Assembly (NCBI GenBank): GCA_945906795.1 | Contig: CAMDRO010000012.1 | Location: forward strand, 1 to 45,916 | DNA: 45,916 bases | Direction: 5' to 3' | From: Spirosoma fluviale | GTDB lineage: Bacteria > Bacteroidota > Bacteroidia > Cytophagales > Spirosomataceae | Shown: positions 1 through 8,887 of the stretch, piece after piece | Position numbering within the stretch: the stretch's first letter is position 1 | How the letters are laid out: each line of letters starts with the position of its first letter | Made by a program: the position numbers and the translations under genes | The notes under the pieces: generated by a model | Database searches by the model: none | The model's input: only the letters and a program-made list of their open reading frames with translations | Told to the model about the DNA's origin: nothing

Positions 1-104
1 GAACGGCTTCCGACCGTTCTACATAATTTATTTGTAGTTTTGTCTCAGATGCCGAACTAGAATAAATGTTTATTTATCAACACGTAATCTTATTTTTTAC
101 CCGA

Positions 105-136
105 CAAAGGTAATTAAAAAGCGATATTATCCCAAA
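105..136 (-). promoter_or_regulatory. Predicted promoter reading left out of the window
   Basis: On the minus strand, TACCTTTG (105-112) matches the Bacteroidota -7 consensus TAnnTTTG exactly. A TTTG (133-136) lies 20 bases upstream, the usual -33 spacing. Transcription would start near base 98 and run left, away from fmt. A 6-bp inverted repeat (1-6 with 14-19, GAACGG/CCGTTC, 7-base loop) lies in the would-be leader. The gene it serves is outside the window. Confidence 0.5.
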
Positions 137-187
137 ACAATTTATTCGAGGGCAAATTCCGCTTCTTTCATTTTTAATTTTTAAAAT

Positions 188-1105
188 ATGCGCATCATAT
201 TTTTTGGAACTCCAGATTTCGCAGTAGCAAGCCTCGAAGCACTAGTTCAATCAAAATTTGATGTGGTGGCCGTCGTCACAGCTCCCGATAAACCGGCTGG
301 AAGAGGCCAACAAATTCAAGCATCCCCCGTTAAAATGTATGCAGAAAAAACTGGATTGCACATTTTACAACCCTTGAAACTGAAAGATCCTGAATTCATC
401 CATACCTTAAAAAGCTTTCAAGCCGATTTACAAATTATTGTGGCTTTTAGAATGCTTCCTGAGCAAGTTTGGAATATGCCTCCTTTGGGAACTTTTAACC
501 TACATGCATCGCTACTTCCTCAATATCGTGGGGCGGCTCCTATCCATTGGGCTATTATAAATGGTGAAAAAGAAACAGGGGTAAGTACCTTTTTTCTCCA
601 ACATGAAATAGATACCGGGGACTTATTATTTCAAGAGACGGAGGTCATTCATCCTGAAGATACCTCAGGAGATCTATACCAAAGGCTGATGAAAAAGGGC
701 GCAAATTTAGTGGTAAAAACAACGCAGGCGATCTTAAACAAACAGACTAAACCCCAAGCGCAAAAAGAAAGTCTAAACTTGAAAATCGCCCCAAAACTTG
801 TAAGAGAAACCGGTTTGGTTCATTGGTCAAAAAATACCGAAGAAATTCATAATCTTATTCGGGGCATGAACCCATTTCCCGGAGCGCATACATTATTTCA
901 AGGAAAAAACTGTAAAATAAGCTCTGTTAGCCCTCATCCTGAAATCATCCCTTCCTTAGGTATTGGCGTTTGGGATACCGACCAAAAAACATATCTCCGT
1001 GTAGGTTGCGCCGATGGATATATCGAAATCCTAGAATGGCAAATGGAAGGAAAAAAGAAAATGAAAATCGAGGATTTCCTCCGCGGATATTCCCTTAATT
1101 TTTAG
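188..1105 (+). CDS. fmt: Methionyl-tRNA formyltransferase
   Basis: This enzyme transfers a formyl group from 10-formyltetrahydrofolate to initiator Met-tRNA in the cytoplasm. The 305 residues match the family's usual 305-320. The N-terminal formyltransferase fold begins with MRIIFFGTPDFAVASLEAL. It carries the family hallmark FNLHASLLPQYRGAAPIHWA near residues 103-122, which holds the catalytic Asn and His, followed by an Asp in HEIDTGDL. A smaller C-terminal tRNA-binding domain follows from about residue 205. The ATG at 188 is the natural start because the family begins right at this strand. Its 3' end overlaps the convergent M15 peptidase gene by 11 bases. No def gene, the usual partner, is adjacent. 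Confidence 0.97.
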   Translation: MRIIFFGTPDFAVASLEALVQSKFDVVAVVTAPDKPAGRGQQIQASPVKMYAEKTGLHILQPLKLKDPEFIHTLKSFQADLQIIVAFRMLPEQVWNMPPLGTFNLHASLLPQYRGAAPIHWAIINGEKETGVSTFFLQHEIDTGDLLFQETEVIHPEDTSGDLYQRLMKKGANLVVKTTQAILNKQTKPQAQKESLNLKIAPKLVRETGLVHWSKNTEEIHNLIRGMNPFPGAHTLFQGKNCKISSVSPHPEIIPSLGIGVWDTDQKTYLRVGCADGYIEILEWQMEGKKKMKIEDFLRGYSLNF

Positions 1106-2096
1106 CCGCAAACGAATAAATCCCCAAAGGATAAAAATACCCCGAGTCACCCGTTTTTATATACACCCACCTGGCTTGTTGGTCCACATACACATAGCCC
1201 GTAGACATACCCTTAAACTGTTCAAACCACTGATCTGGCAAATCCACAGGTATCGTGATTGCCTCGGAACAGGCACAGACTTTTTGAACCCTATTTTTAG
1301 TTAGCTCTTTGATTAATTGGCGTGTATCTTCAACTAAATCTCCCTGTCCTCTAGCTAAAGCATTCAGATAGTTTTGCTCATATATTGGCTTGAAACGAAT
1401 ATATTCAAAAGTTAATTCAGGAAATTTTCGAACTAAATCAGCCCCATTTGAAAAGGCTTGAAGATGACCCACATCTGGAAAACCCACAAAATCTCCACCC
1501 CAAAATGCCCCCAAATTTTTCGCCAGACCACCAACCCTAGCATACAAATTACTTCGGCGCAAATAACGCCCACGCCGATATATTCCTACATCCACCGCTA
1601 AATTGAAATTGTGTAATGAAAGTGCGGTCTTTGATCTACCTCGATTTAATAAATCCATTTGCATAGCCAAACCTCTTTCACTTGCCAGAAACTTTAATCG
1701 AAATCCCCGCGGTTTAAAAACGTTAGCAAGCGAATCCTTTAAAACTTTAAAATTCTCTATTTCTTGAGCCAATGTATTTCCCCAGACCAATAAAGGGTCG
1801 TCTGTCATATTGCTATAGGCAAATAAACTTTCCTTATCGTCGGAAGCAGCGCCAAAGGAATAATTTTTTGATTGAAGCCCTGAGGGCCCCTGAATGAAAA
1901 AATCCAATTGGATTGGAATTTCAAACTGATTTTCCATTTGCACGCGCTCCCGAAACATCCATTGCAAATCCTCGAAATTCACCGATTTGATAACTTGTTT
2001 CTGACAAATTAATTGCAAAGAATCTGTTTCTTGAACTCCATAAACAGCAAAACCACAAAAACTTAATATGAAAAATATGCCGATTTTAACCTGCAT
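1095..2096 (-). CDS. Secreted M15-type peptidoglycan peptidase (L-Ala-D-Glu peptidase-like)
   Basis: The protein has 333 residues and a signal peptide (about 1-20, ending AVYG). The M15C zinc peptidase motif is visible: S160-L-H162-N-F-N-L-A-V-D169, then G201-D-F-V-G-F-P-D208-V-G-H211. H162, D169 and H211 have the spacing of the zinc ligands in known endolysin-type enzymes of this family (H/D seven apart), and D208, three before the last His, fits the catalytic acid. The likely role is cleavage of cell-wall peptides in the periplasm. Residues 220-333 form an extra C-terminal part I do not recognise. Its ATG overlaps by one base the stop of the upstream LysM gene, so the two are probably cotranscribed as a cell-wall pair. 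Substrate is inferred from family only. Confidence 0.8.
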   Translation of the reverse strand: MQVKIGIFFILSFCGFAVYGVQETDSLQLICQKQVIKSVNFEDLQWMFRERVQMENQFEIPIQLDFFIQGPSGLQSKNYSFGAASDDKESLFAYSNMTDDPLLVWGNTLAQEIENFKVLKDSLANVFKPRGFRLKFLASERGLAMQMDLLNRGRSKTALSLHNFNLAVDVGIYRRGRYLRRSNLYARVGGLAKNLGAFWGGDFVGFPDVGHLQAFSNGADLVRKFPELTFEYIRFKPIYEQNYLNALARGQGDLVEDTRQLIKELTKNRVQKVCACSEAITIPVDLPDQWFEQFKGMSTGYVYVDQQARWVYIKTGDSGYFYPLGIYSFAAKN

Positions 2097-2731
2097 TATT
2101 TGACTGGAATGACCAAAGCCTCCCCACGTAAGGTCACATCTTCCGACTTATGATTTGCATCCATGATGGATTTTTTAGATACTTTATATTTTTCTGCTAC
2201 TACTCTTAACACATCGCCAGGGCCTACTGTATGAATTGCTTTGATCGTGACATTTACTTTACCTCCGCCCTTAAACCCATCTGAAATGCTAGGATTCAAC
2301 GATTTTAATTGGTCTACCGTAAGCCCAAACCGCTTAGCCACCCCATTCAATGATTCACCTTTCTCGGCCACATATGCATAAGCCTTCCCACTGGGCTCTG
2401 CGACTTTTTCCTCCGGAATTTTTTGCGCCTCGGCCTCTTGTTTTTGTACCTCCAAGGCTAATTCCGCCTTTTGGACAGAATCCTTTCCTTGAGAACTATC
2501 GACAGAAGAAACCGTTGACGTCGAGTCCGTAATAATCGACACAGGCGGCTCCATTAATACCTCATCCTCAGCTAAGACTAATTTTTCAGCCTTTGCCAGC
2601 TCCGTATTTTCTGGGCCTAAAAAATGCTCATAGCCCACAAAAACCAAACCCACAAGCGTAATTAATAACACAAAAAGCGTAATTAATGGCAAATTTGAAT
2701 TTGAACTTTCTTTTAAAAAAGGGATTTTCAT
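2096..2731 (-). CDS. Membrane-anchored protein with two LysM domains
   Basis: This is a 211-residue protein: a short cytoplasmic N-terminus, one transmembrane helix at about 15-36, an acidic low-complexity linker (about 40-115), and two LysM domains at about 118-163 (YVAEKGESLNGVAKRFGLTV) and 166-210 (HTVGPGDVLRVVAEKYKVS). LysM domains bind N-acetylglucosamine-containing peptidoglycan, so the protein probably tethers the inner membrane to the wall. It lies 9 bases after purE and overlaps the M15 peptidase start by one base, making it part of a purK-purE-LysM-peptidase transcription unit. The association with purine genes is probably a matter of compact packing. The exact function is unknown. 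Confidence 0.8.
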   Translation of the reverse strand: MKIPFLKESSNSNLPLITLFVLLITLVGLVFVGYEHFLGPENTELAKAEKLVLAEDEVLMEPPVSIITDSTSTVSSVDSSQGKDSVQKAELALEVQKQEAEAQKIPEEKVAEPSGKAYAYVAEKGESLNGVAKRFGLTVDQLKSLNPSISDGFKGGGKVNVTIKAIHTVGPGDVLRVVAEKYKVSKKSIMDANHKSEDVTLRGEALVIPVK

Positions 2732-2740
2732 GGGTAAAAT

Positions 2741-3226
2741 TTATAAATTATCCTGTGTTTTTTGGCTCATGACCGCTACTTTTTCCACTAAATCTTTTTT
2801 ATACAGCTCAAGCTTTTCGGCTAAGGACTCGTTTGAAATGGCCAGCATTTGCACCGCTAAAATTCCAGCATTTTTAGAGGCGTTGAGTGCAACCGTAGCT
2901 ACAGGAACACCATTAGGCATTTGTAAAATAGACAAAATAGAATCCCAACCATCAATCGAGTTCGATGACTTCACTGGTACACCAATAACCGGTAAAATGG
3001 TAGCCGATGCAATCATTCCTGGTAAATGAGCCGCACCACCAGCACCGGCAATAATCACTTGGATCCCTCGCGATCTTGCATCTTGTGCATAGGTCAACAT
3101 TTTAACTGGGGTACGGTGAGCAGAGACAATATCCACTTCAAATGGGATACCAAACTCCTTACATACGTCAATCGCGTCTTGCATCACTGGCAAATCCGAA
3201 CTGCTACCCATGATAATTCCTACCAT
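2741..3226 (-). CDS. purE: N5-carboxyaminoimidazole ribonucleotide mutase
   Basis: PurE converts N5-CAIR, made by PurK, to CAIR in de novo purine synthesis. The protein has 161 residues, typical of class I PurE. It contains MGSSSDLPVM near the N-terminus, the active-site histidine in SAHRTP (about residue 42), and the glycine-rich GAGGAAHLPGM (about 68-78). I chose the ATG at 3226, giving MVGIIMGSSSDL as in other PurE proteins; the in-frame TTG at 3235 adds only three residues and is less likely. It sits 12 bases downstream of purK, its pathway partner. Confidence 0.96.
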   Translation of the reverse strand: MVGIIMGSSSDLPVMQDAIDVCKEFGIPFEVDIVSAHRTPVKMLTYAQDARSRGIQVIIAGAGGAAHLPGMIASATILPVIGVPVKSSNSIDGWDSILSILQMPNGVPVATVALNASKNAGILAVQMLAISNESLAEKLELYKKDLVEKVAVMSQKTQDNL

Positions 3227-3238
3227 ATTATTCAATAT

Positions 3239-4372
3239 TTAACTAATTACACGAATCAAATTTCTAACTTTATCTGCCTTTGCCTCAATTTCCAATCTTG
3301 AATTTCCCAAGATCGTTACATGTCCCATCTTCCTAAATGGCTTCGTTATTTTTTTTCCATATAAAAATGGATGAACACCCGGAATAGATAAAATCTCCCG
3401 CAAACCTTCATATTTAACTGGCCCTGTATATCCATCCTCGCCCAATAAATTCAACATCCCTGAAAAACATTTCGACGTTGTTTTACCTAAACTAAGTCCA
3501 GAAATCGCACGTAAATGCTGTTCATACTGCGAAGTTTCATTCGCTCGAATCGTATGATGACCCGAATTATGTGGCCTAGGCGCTATCTCATTAATTAAAA
3601 TTTCTCCTTCAGACGTCAAAAACATCTCCACGGCCAATACACCCACCATACCCAATTGACCGATTAAATCAACCGCCATTTGCGAAGCCTTATTTTTAAT
3701 TTCACTTGATATTTCAGCAGGTGAAACCAAAAACTCAACCAAATTATGAACCGGATGGAAAACCATTTCAACCGCAGGAAAAGTAGAAATTTCCCCCTGC
3801 ACATTTCTGGCCACAATAACGGCTAATTCTTTTGAAAAATGGACCGCTTTTTCTAAAAGTCCAGGTTCATTAAACCCTAAAGAAATATCGGATTCACTCT
3901 GTATCAACTGAACACCTCGTCCATCATATCCCCCTTTGCCCAATTTATGAAAAGCAGGTAAAAATGACATGTGTTTTCGAATTTCTTCGGCAGAATCAAT
4001 CAATATAAAATCAGCCGTGGGAAAACCATGTTTTTTGAAAAATTGCTTTTGTAAGCGCTTATCTTGAATCATTTTCAAAATATGCGGTTGGGGATACACT
4101 AATTTTCCCTCATTTTCCAAGCGCTCCAATGCCTCTATATTAACATGCTCAATTTCAATACTAATCACATCATGCGATTGGCCAAAAGAATAAACCGTAT
4201 TAAAATCTTGAAAGGAACCCCGTACAAAATGTTTAGCCATCAAATGACATGGCGCCTCCGCATCAGGATCTAAACATGAAATTTCAAAATCCAAATCAAT
4301 CGCCGCCTGCAAAAGCATACGACCTAGCTGGCCACCTCCCAATAAACCTATTTTTGGCAATGATTCAGACAT
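3239..4372 (-). CDS. purK: N5-carboxyaminoimidazole ribonucleotide synthase (ATP-grasp)
   Basis: PurK uses ATP and bicarbonate to carboxylate aminoimidazole ribonucleotide, giving the substrate of PurE encoded just downstream. Its 377 residues match the family length. The N-terminal dinucleotide-like fold starts IGLLGGGQLGRMLLQAA. The central ATP-grasp domain includes KLGKGGYDGRGV (about 142-153) and the metal/ATP site INEIAPRPHNSGHHT (about 261-275), a signature of PurK. It is first in the leftward purK-purE-LysM-M15 unit. I see no good TAnnTTTG box for it in the 96 bases separating it from the divergent DUF6580 gene. Confidence 0.97.
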   Translation of the reverse strand: MSESLPKIGLLGGGQLGRMLLQAAIDLDFEISCLDPDAEAPCHLMAKHFVRGSFQDFNTVYSFGQSHDVISIEIEHVNIEALERLENEGKLVYPQPHILKMIQDKRLQKQFFKKHGFPTADFILIDSAEEIRKHMSFLPAFHKLGKGGYDGRGVQLIQSESDISLGFNEPGLLEKAVHFSKELAVIVARNVQGEISTFPAVEMVFHPVHNLVEFLVSPAEISSEIKNKASQMAVDLIGQLGMVGVLAVEMFLTSEGEILINEIAPRPHNSGHHTIRANETSQYEQHLRAISGLSLGKTTSKCFSGMLNLLGEDGYTGPVKYEGLREILSIPGVHPFLYGKKITKPFRKMGHVTILGNSRLEIEAKADKVRNLIRVIS

Positions 4373-4442
4373 AATTTGAATTAGAATGGATAAAATTACT
4401 GCTTTTGTTTTACCTTTGGAAATTATTTAGCCTTCTAAAAAA

Positions 4443-4450
4443 TATATTTG
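4443..4450 (+). promoter_or_regulatory. -7 promoter element of the DUF6580 gene
   Basis: TATATTTG matches TAnnTTTG and ends 18 bases before the ATG at 4469. The nearest upstream TTTG (4415-4418) leaves a 24-base spacer, slightly long. TACCTTTG at 4411-4418 is a second possible -7 element. The distance to the start codon equals that seen for the TlpA-like gene, purN and folA. Confidence 0.5.
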
Positions 4451-4468
4451 AATTTACGTTAACAAGAA

Positions 4469-5023
4469 ATGACAAAAAGAACTCTCGTACTTATCGGATT
4501 TTTAGCCTTAGCAGTAGCCAGCAGATTATTTATTTTAGGAGGTACATCTTGGGTAAATTTCTCGCCCATTGGCTCAATGGCCTTGTTTGCCGGAATCTAT
4601 TTTAACCAAAAAATTCAAGCCATTTCGTGGACCATTTTAGCTATTTGGCTATCCAATTTACTCTTAAACAATTTCTTATATACTGAATATTATCCTAGCT
4701 TTTCATTCGGATTTGATGGAGTTCACATGGGAATTTTTGCGCTAATCGCTCTATTAGGAAGTAGATTTAACCAGCAAAAAATTACCCCCGTGAGTTTTAT
4801 AAGCACCAATTTAGTTTCGGGTCTAGGCTTTTTTCTATTGTCCAATTTTGCTGTTTGGCTTTCAAGTGATATGACATACGCAAAATCCATTCAAGGATTA
4901 ATGACATGTTACGCGGCTGGAATACCCTTTCTAAAAAATACTCTAGCAAGTCAATTCATCTTTTCAGCCATTTTTCTAGGATCCTTTGAATATCTGAAAA
5001 ATCGCGTTCCTGCCCTGAATTAA
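4469..5023 (+). CDS. Multi-pass membrane protein, DUF6580 family
   Basis: The protein has 184 residues and about five hydrophobic segments (roughly 5-23, 30-45, 50-68, 85-97, 108-128, with a weaker one near 160-175). It resembles the Bacteroidota DUF6580 family: a conserved RLF...NFSPIGSMALFAGIYF segment early on, and a Trp-rich, Asn-rich third helix region. The overall shape is reminiscent of small substrate-binding subunits of ECF vitamin transporters, but I see no decisive motif, so transport is only a guess. A TAnnTTTG box lies 18 bases upstream. Its stop shares a TTAA tetranucleotide with the stop of the convergent amidohydrolase gene. Confidence 0.75.
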   Translation: MTKRTLVLIGFLALAVASRLFILGGTSWVNFSPIGSMALFAGIYFNQKIQAISWTILAIWLSNLLLNNFLYTEYYPSFSFGFDGVHMGIFALIALLGSRFNQQKITPVSFISTNLVSGLGFFLLSNFAVWLSSDMTYAKSIQGLMTCYAAGIPFLKNTLASQFIFSAIFLGSFEYLKNRVPALN

Positions 5024-6297
5024 TGTAGGTTTTTGACCACTATACCCTCGCGCATTACAAATTTCACTTGGCTCATCGACTGAACCGTTTCCGCCGGATT
5101 TCCATCCACGGCAATGATATCCGCTGATTTACCCACTTCAATACTTCCTATATTTTGAGATTGCCCTAATAAGTCGGCTGCATTCACGGTGGCACTTTGG
5201 ATCGCCTCCAATACAGGCATGCCGGCTTCGTGCATCAACTCAAATTCACGTGCATTTTTTCCATGACCAAAGACACCCGCATCAGTTCCAAAAGCTATTT
5301 TCACGCCAGCTTTATAGGCTTTACCAAAAGTTGATTGTATCACAGGTCCGATCTCCAATGCCTTCTTTTTAACCATTTCAGGATAGTAATTTGGAATTAA
5401 TGCAGAGTCCGCAACGGACCGACCAGCAATCACCGTAGGCACAAAATAAGTTCCTCTTTCTTTCATCAGTTCCATAACCTCAGCCGTCATAAAAGTTCCA
5501 TGTTCGATCGAACTAACCCCGGCTAATACAGCCCTTTTCATCCCCTCGGCGCCATGTGCATGGGCCGCAACTTTAAATCCATAGTCCTTAGCCGTTTTTA
5601 CGATGGCGCGAACTTCCTCTTCAGTGAATTGAGCCCCCATCCCATCTTTTGCATAACTTAAAACTCCGCCCGTCGCCGTAATTTTAATCAAATCAGAACC
5701 CTCTTTATATCGTTGACGTACCGCTTTAGCCGCGTCATCCACCCCATTAATGACTCCATCTTCAGGACCCAAATCCTTTTTGAAAGTTTCATTAATTCCA
5801 TTGGTATCATCCGCATGACCTCCCGTGGTACCAATTGTAACACCCGCAGTAAAAATCCGAGGGCCTTCCACCAATCCTTTATTGATGGCATTGCGTAAAC
5901 TGATCACGACATGAGTACCCCCTAAATCCCTCACAGTAGTAAATCCAGCCATCAAATTCTTCTTTGCATTGACTAATGCTTGGTAGGCGATGTCTCCCGG
6001 GTTTTTAGTAAAACGATCTAAATAAGCACTTGGATTATTCTCGCTTTCTAAATGGACGTGCATGTCAATCAAACCAGGCATGACCGTTTTGTTTTTCAAA
6101 TTAATGACCTGATCTCCTTTGGCCCCTTCCTGATATCCTGGCAACAAAGCACTGATTTTTTTTCCCTCAATGATAATTGACATGTTGGTCAGAACCTTGA
6201 GTGCCTTAACGTCAATTAATTTTCCGCAGTGAATGATGGTCTTCTGTGAATAAGCCAGCAAGGGACTTAACATCAAAATTAAAATAATTCTTTTCAT
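5020..6297 (-). CDS. Exported metal-dependent amidohydrolase (prolidase/imidazolonepropionase-like)
   Basis: The protein has 425 residues with an N-terminal signal peptide (about 1-17, ending AYSQ), so it acts in the periplasm or outside. The amidohydrolase metal site is complete: H80-x-H82 in MPGLIDMHVHLES, a probable carbamylated K205 in DLIKITATGG, H246 and H248 in AAHAHG, H266 in SIEHGT, and D339 in FGTDAGVF. The C-terminal beta domain closes with SIEVGKSADIIAVDGNP. This layout fits the branch of bacterial Zn carboxypeptidases/prolidases that hydrolyse Xaa-Pro or Xaa-Arg dipeptides, but substrate cannot be read from sequence. It starts 58 bases after the aroA stop on the same strand, so it may be read from the cell-wall operon or its own promoter. 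Confidence 0.85.
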   Translation of the reverse strand: MKRIILILMLSPLLAYSQKTIIHCGKLIDVKALKVLTNMSIIIEGKKISALLPGYQEGAKGDQVINLKNKTVMPGLIDMHVHLESENNPSAYLDRFTKNPGDIAYQALVNAKKNLMAGFTTVRDLGGTHVVISLRNAINKGLVEGPRIFTAGVTIGTTGGHADDTNGINETFKKDLGPEDGVINGVDDAAKAVRQRYKEGSDLIKITATGGVLSYAKDGMGAQFTEEEVRAIVKTAKDYGFKVAAHAHGAEGMKRAVLAGVSSIEHGTFMTAEVMELMKERGTYFVPTVIAGRSVADSALIPNYYPEMVKKKALEIGPVIQSTFGKAYKAGVKIAFGTDAGVFGHGKNAREFELMHEAGMPVLEAIQSATVNAADLLGQSQNIGSIEVGKSADIIAVDGNPAETVQSMSQVKFVMREGIVVKNLH

Positions 6298-6355
6298 CGT
6301 ATTTATTTTTTAAATGTAGATTAAAAATGACCTCCTCTGATGAACCTAAAGCAAA

Positions 6356-7594
6356 TTAGTCGGTTCTTACAATTTTACGTATATGATCCCAAAAGCTTGG
6401 ATATGATTTATCGACAACTCGCGGCTCTTTGATTATTAATTTACACAATAAACCTAAGGGTGCAAAGGCCATGGCCATTCGGTGATCATCGTACGTTTCA
6501 ATTTCCGGACATGCATCTCGGCCTGCAAAATCACCCGATAATTGATATAAATGATTTTTTTCAAGCTCGACCAATTTACTCCCCAACTTAGCTACCTCAT
6601 TTTGCAACGCCAATACCCGATCAGTCTCTTTGACTTTTAAAGACTCCATTCCGGTGAACGTAAATGTGATGTTTTTAGCTGCTGCCACCACACAAATGGT
6701 TTGGGCTAAATCTGGGCAATCGGTGAAGTCCCAGGCGGCCGACTCCTTTGAGGGACATTTAGTTAATAGATATCCACGCCCTGTAAATGTACTTTTTACA
6801 CCCAAAAGCTCCATGATCGACTTGATTTCGGAATCTCCCTGCCATGAATTTTCTTTAAGCCCTAAGAGCTCCAACGAAGTATCTTCAAAAGGAGAAATGG
6901 CCACCATGGAATACCAATAACTTGCCCCCGACCAATCAGATTCTACCGCAAATGGAATGGATGTATAGGATTGATGTGCGATATCAATCTCACCCGTTTC
7001 CCAATCCACTTGGGACTCAATGCCCACATGCTTCATTTGGGCTAAAGTCATTTCAATGTAGGGCTTAGAGCCTAATGAACCCGTTATTTTTACATGAAGT
7101 CCTTCGGGCAACAAAGGGGCTAACATCAATATCGCTGAAATAAATTGAGAACTCACGTCCCCGCGCATAGAAAGGGAACGAGTTCCCGCATAGGCAAATC
7201 CGCGTAATAGTAATGGAGGGTATCCTAATTGATTTTCATATTGGATATCGGCACCCAATTCCTTCAAGGCATCCACTAAAATACCGATGGGGCGCTCACA
7301 CATGCGAGGGGTACCTGTCATTCGTTTTTTTTGACCTGTTATCGCATAATAAGCAGTTAAAAAACGCATGGTCGTTCCAGCATCCAATACATCTGCGACT
7401 TCTTGGTCCTTTTGAGATAACAATCGAATCATGGTTTGCGTATCTCTAGCCTCCGCTAAATTAGACAAGTTGCTTAGCTCGCCTCCAGACAAGGCATTCA
7501 GAATTAACGATCGATTACTTTCTGATTTTGAGGCAGGAAGGGGAATTATTTCTTGAAAGGAATGTTCAATAGGGAAAAGGCGAATTTGGTCCAA
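6356..7594 (-). CDS. aroA: 3-phosphoshikimate 1-carboxyvinyltransferase (EPSP synthase)
   Basis: AroA joins phosphoenolpyruvate to shikimate-3-phosphate in the shikimate pathway. The protein has 412 residues, close to the usual 420-440. Visible hallmarks are LPASKSESNRSLIL (about 19-32, phosphate-binding Lys/Arg), DAGTTMRFLTAYYAITG (about 71-87), and ERPIGILVDALKELGA. The C-terminal half shows ESDWSGASYW, VKETDRVLALQNEVAKLG and the YDDHRMAMAFAPLG motif. The start must be TTG at 7594: there is no in-frame ATG upstream and the next internal Met is past the active-site loop. It begins 14 bases after mraY, an unusual place for aroA, where murD would normally follow. Confidence 0.95.
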   Translation of the reverse strand: MDQIRLFPIEHSFQEIIPLPASKSESNRSLILNALSGGELSNLSNLAEARDTQTMIRLLSQKDQEVADVLDAGTTMRFLTAYYAITGQKKRMTGTPRMCERPIGILVDALKELGADIQYENQLGYPPLLLRGFAYAGTRSLSMRGDVSSQFISAILMLAPLLPEGLHVKITGSLGSKPYIEMTLAQMKHVGIESQVDWETGEIDIAHQSYTSIPFAVESDWSGASYWYSMVAISPFEDTSLELLGLKENSWQGDSEIKSIMELLGVKSTFTGRGYLLTKCPSKESAAWDFTDCPDLAQTICVVAAAKNITFTFTGMESLKVKETDRVLALQNEVAKLGSKLVELEKNHLYQLSGDFAGRDACPEIETYDDHRMAMAFAPLGLLCKLIIKEPRVVDKSYPSFWDHIRKIVRTD

Positions 7595-7608
7595 AATAGC
7601 ATACGTGA

Positions 7609-8820
7609 TTAACGCAATTTTAATGTTACTAATGATACAACGGCTAAAATAATTCCAACAATCAAGAATCGAATAACAATTTTAGACTCATGGTAATTTT
7701 TCTTTTGAAAATGATGGTGTAATGGTGACATGAGAAAAACTCGCATGCCTTCTCCATATTTCCTTTTGGTATATTTAAAATAGCCCACCTGAATAATGAC
7801 GGATAAATTTTCAATTAGAAATATTCCGCAAAGGACTGGAATCAACATTTCCTTTCGAATAACGATAGCCAATGTCGCAATCACACCGCCTAACATCAGG
7901 CTTCCCGTATCGCCCATAAATACCTGAGCGGGATACGTATTGTACCATAAAAATCCAATGCAAGCACCTACAAAAGCCGCGCAAAAAATAGCTAGTTCCC
8001 CTGAATTGGGGATAAACATCACATTTAAATATTGAGAAAAAACTTTGTTTCCAGACACATAAGCTAAAACCGCTAAGGTTAACCCTATGATGACCGAAGT
8101 CCCCGCTGCCAAACCATCCAAACCATCGGTAATGTTAGCCCCATTTGAGACCGCGGTAATAATAAAAATAACGACCAGCACATACACAACCCAAACATAA
8201 TGATCTGGAATAAAGCTTGGCAATAGCATATTATAATCAAACTGATTATTTTTCAAAAATGGAACTGTGGTCATTAATGATTTTGAATCTGTATAGGTCT
8301 GAATTTGAGTCCCATCCGCCAGCATCGTTAATTTCGAAAAGACCCGAACTTTAATGTGCTGGTTATAATACATCGTTAAACCTACAATTATGCCTAAGCC
8401 TATTTGGCCCACAATCTTAAATTTACCTGAAAGTCCTTCCTTATTTTTTTTGAAAACTTTAATGTAATCATCTAAAAAACCTACTGCACCTAACCAAACG
8501 GCCGAGAGCAATAATAAGACAATGTATACATTCGTGATTTTTGCAAATAAAACGGTTGGGATAATTAAAGAAAGTAAAATGATGAAACCACCCATCGTCG
8601 GTGTTCCTTTTTTCTGCATTTGACCTTCCAAACCAAGATCTCGAATTTCCTCACCTATTTGTAATCTTTGTAAACGATAGATAACGGATTTTCCCCAAAT
8701 CGCCGCAATACCCAGTGAGGTAATCGTGGCCGCAAAGGCCCTAAAAGTAATGTATTGAAATACCCCAGCTCCAGGAACGTTTAGTGTTTTGTCTAAGTAT
8801 TCAAAAAGGTAATAAAACAT
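7609..8820 (-). CDS. mraY: Phospho-N-acetylmuramoyl-pentapeptide transferase
   Basis: This integral membrane enzyme transfers phospho-MurNAc-pentapeptide to undecaprenyl phosphate, making lipid I. The protein has 403 residues and about ten transmembrane segments. Signature motifs are [11 protein letters not shown] (about 73-83), the catalytic Asp pair in [42 protein letters not shown] and [14 protein letters not shown] near the C-terminus. It has an insertion of roughly 40 residues around 160-200 that makes it longer than the Escherichia coli protein (360); this is common in Bacteroidota. It lies 67 bases after murE, the widest gap in this cluster, and 14 bases before aroA. Confidence 0.97.
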   Translation of the reverse strand: MFYYLFEYLDKTLNVPGAGVFQYITFRAFAATITSLGIAAIWGKSVIYRLQRLQIGEEIRDLGLEGQMQKKGTPTMGGFIILLSLIIPTVLFAKITNVYIVLLLLSAVWLGAVGFLDDYIKVFKKNKEGLSGKFKIVGQIGLGIIVGLTMYYNQHIKVRVFSKLTMLADGTQIQTYTDSKSLMTTVPFLKNNQFDYNMLLPSFIPDHYVWVVYVLVVIFIITAVSNGANITDGLDGLAAGTSVIIGLTLAVLAYVSGNKVFSQYLNVMFIPNSGELAIFCAAFVGACIGFLWYNTYPAQVFMGDTGSLMLGGVIATLAIVIRKEMLIPVLCGIFLIENLSVIIQVGYFKYTKRKYGEGMRVFLMSPLHHHFQKKNYHESKIVIRFLIVGIILAVVSLVTLKLR

Positions 8821-8887
8821 TCCTTAGCTAATTTTAGGTTGAAAAAAACTAAAAACAAAGTTGCAAAATTTTGATTGCTTGTACAAA

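Noticed and set aside
2350-2532. Proline-rich 60-residue reading frame on the plus strand
   Set aside because: Antisense shadow of the LysM gene linker with no start context or homology.
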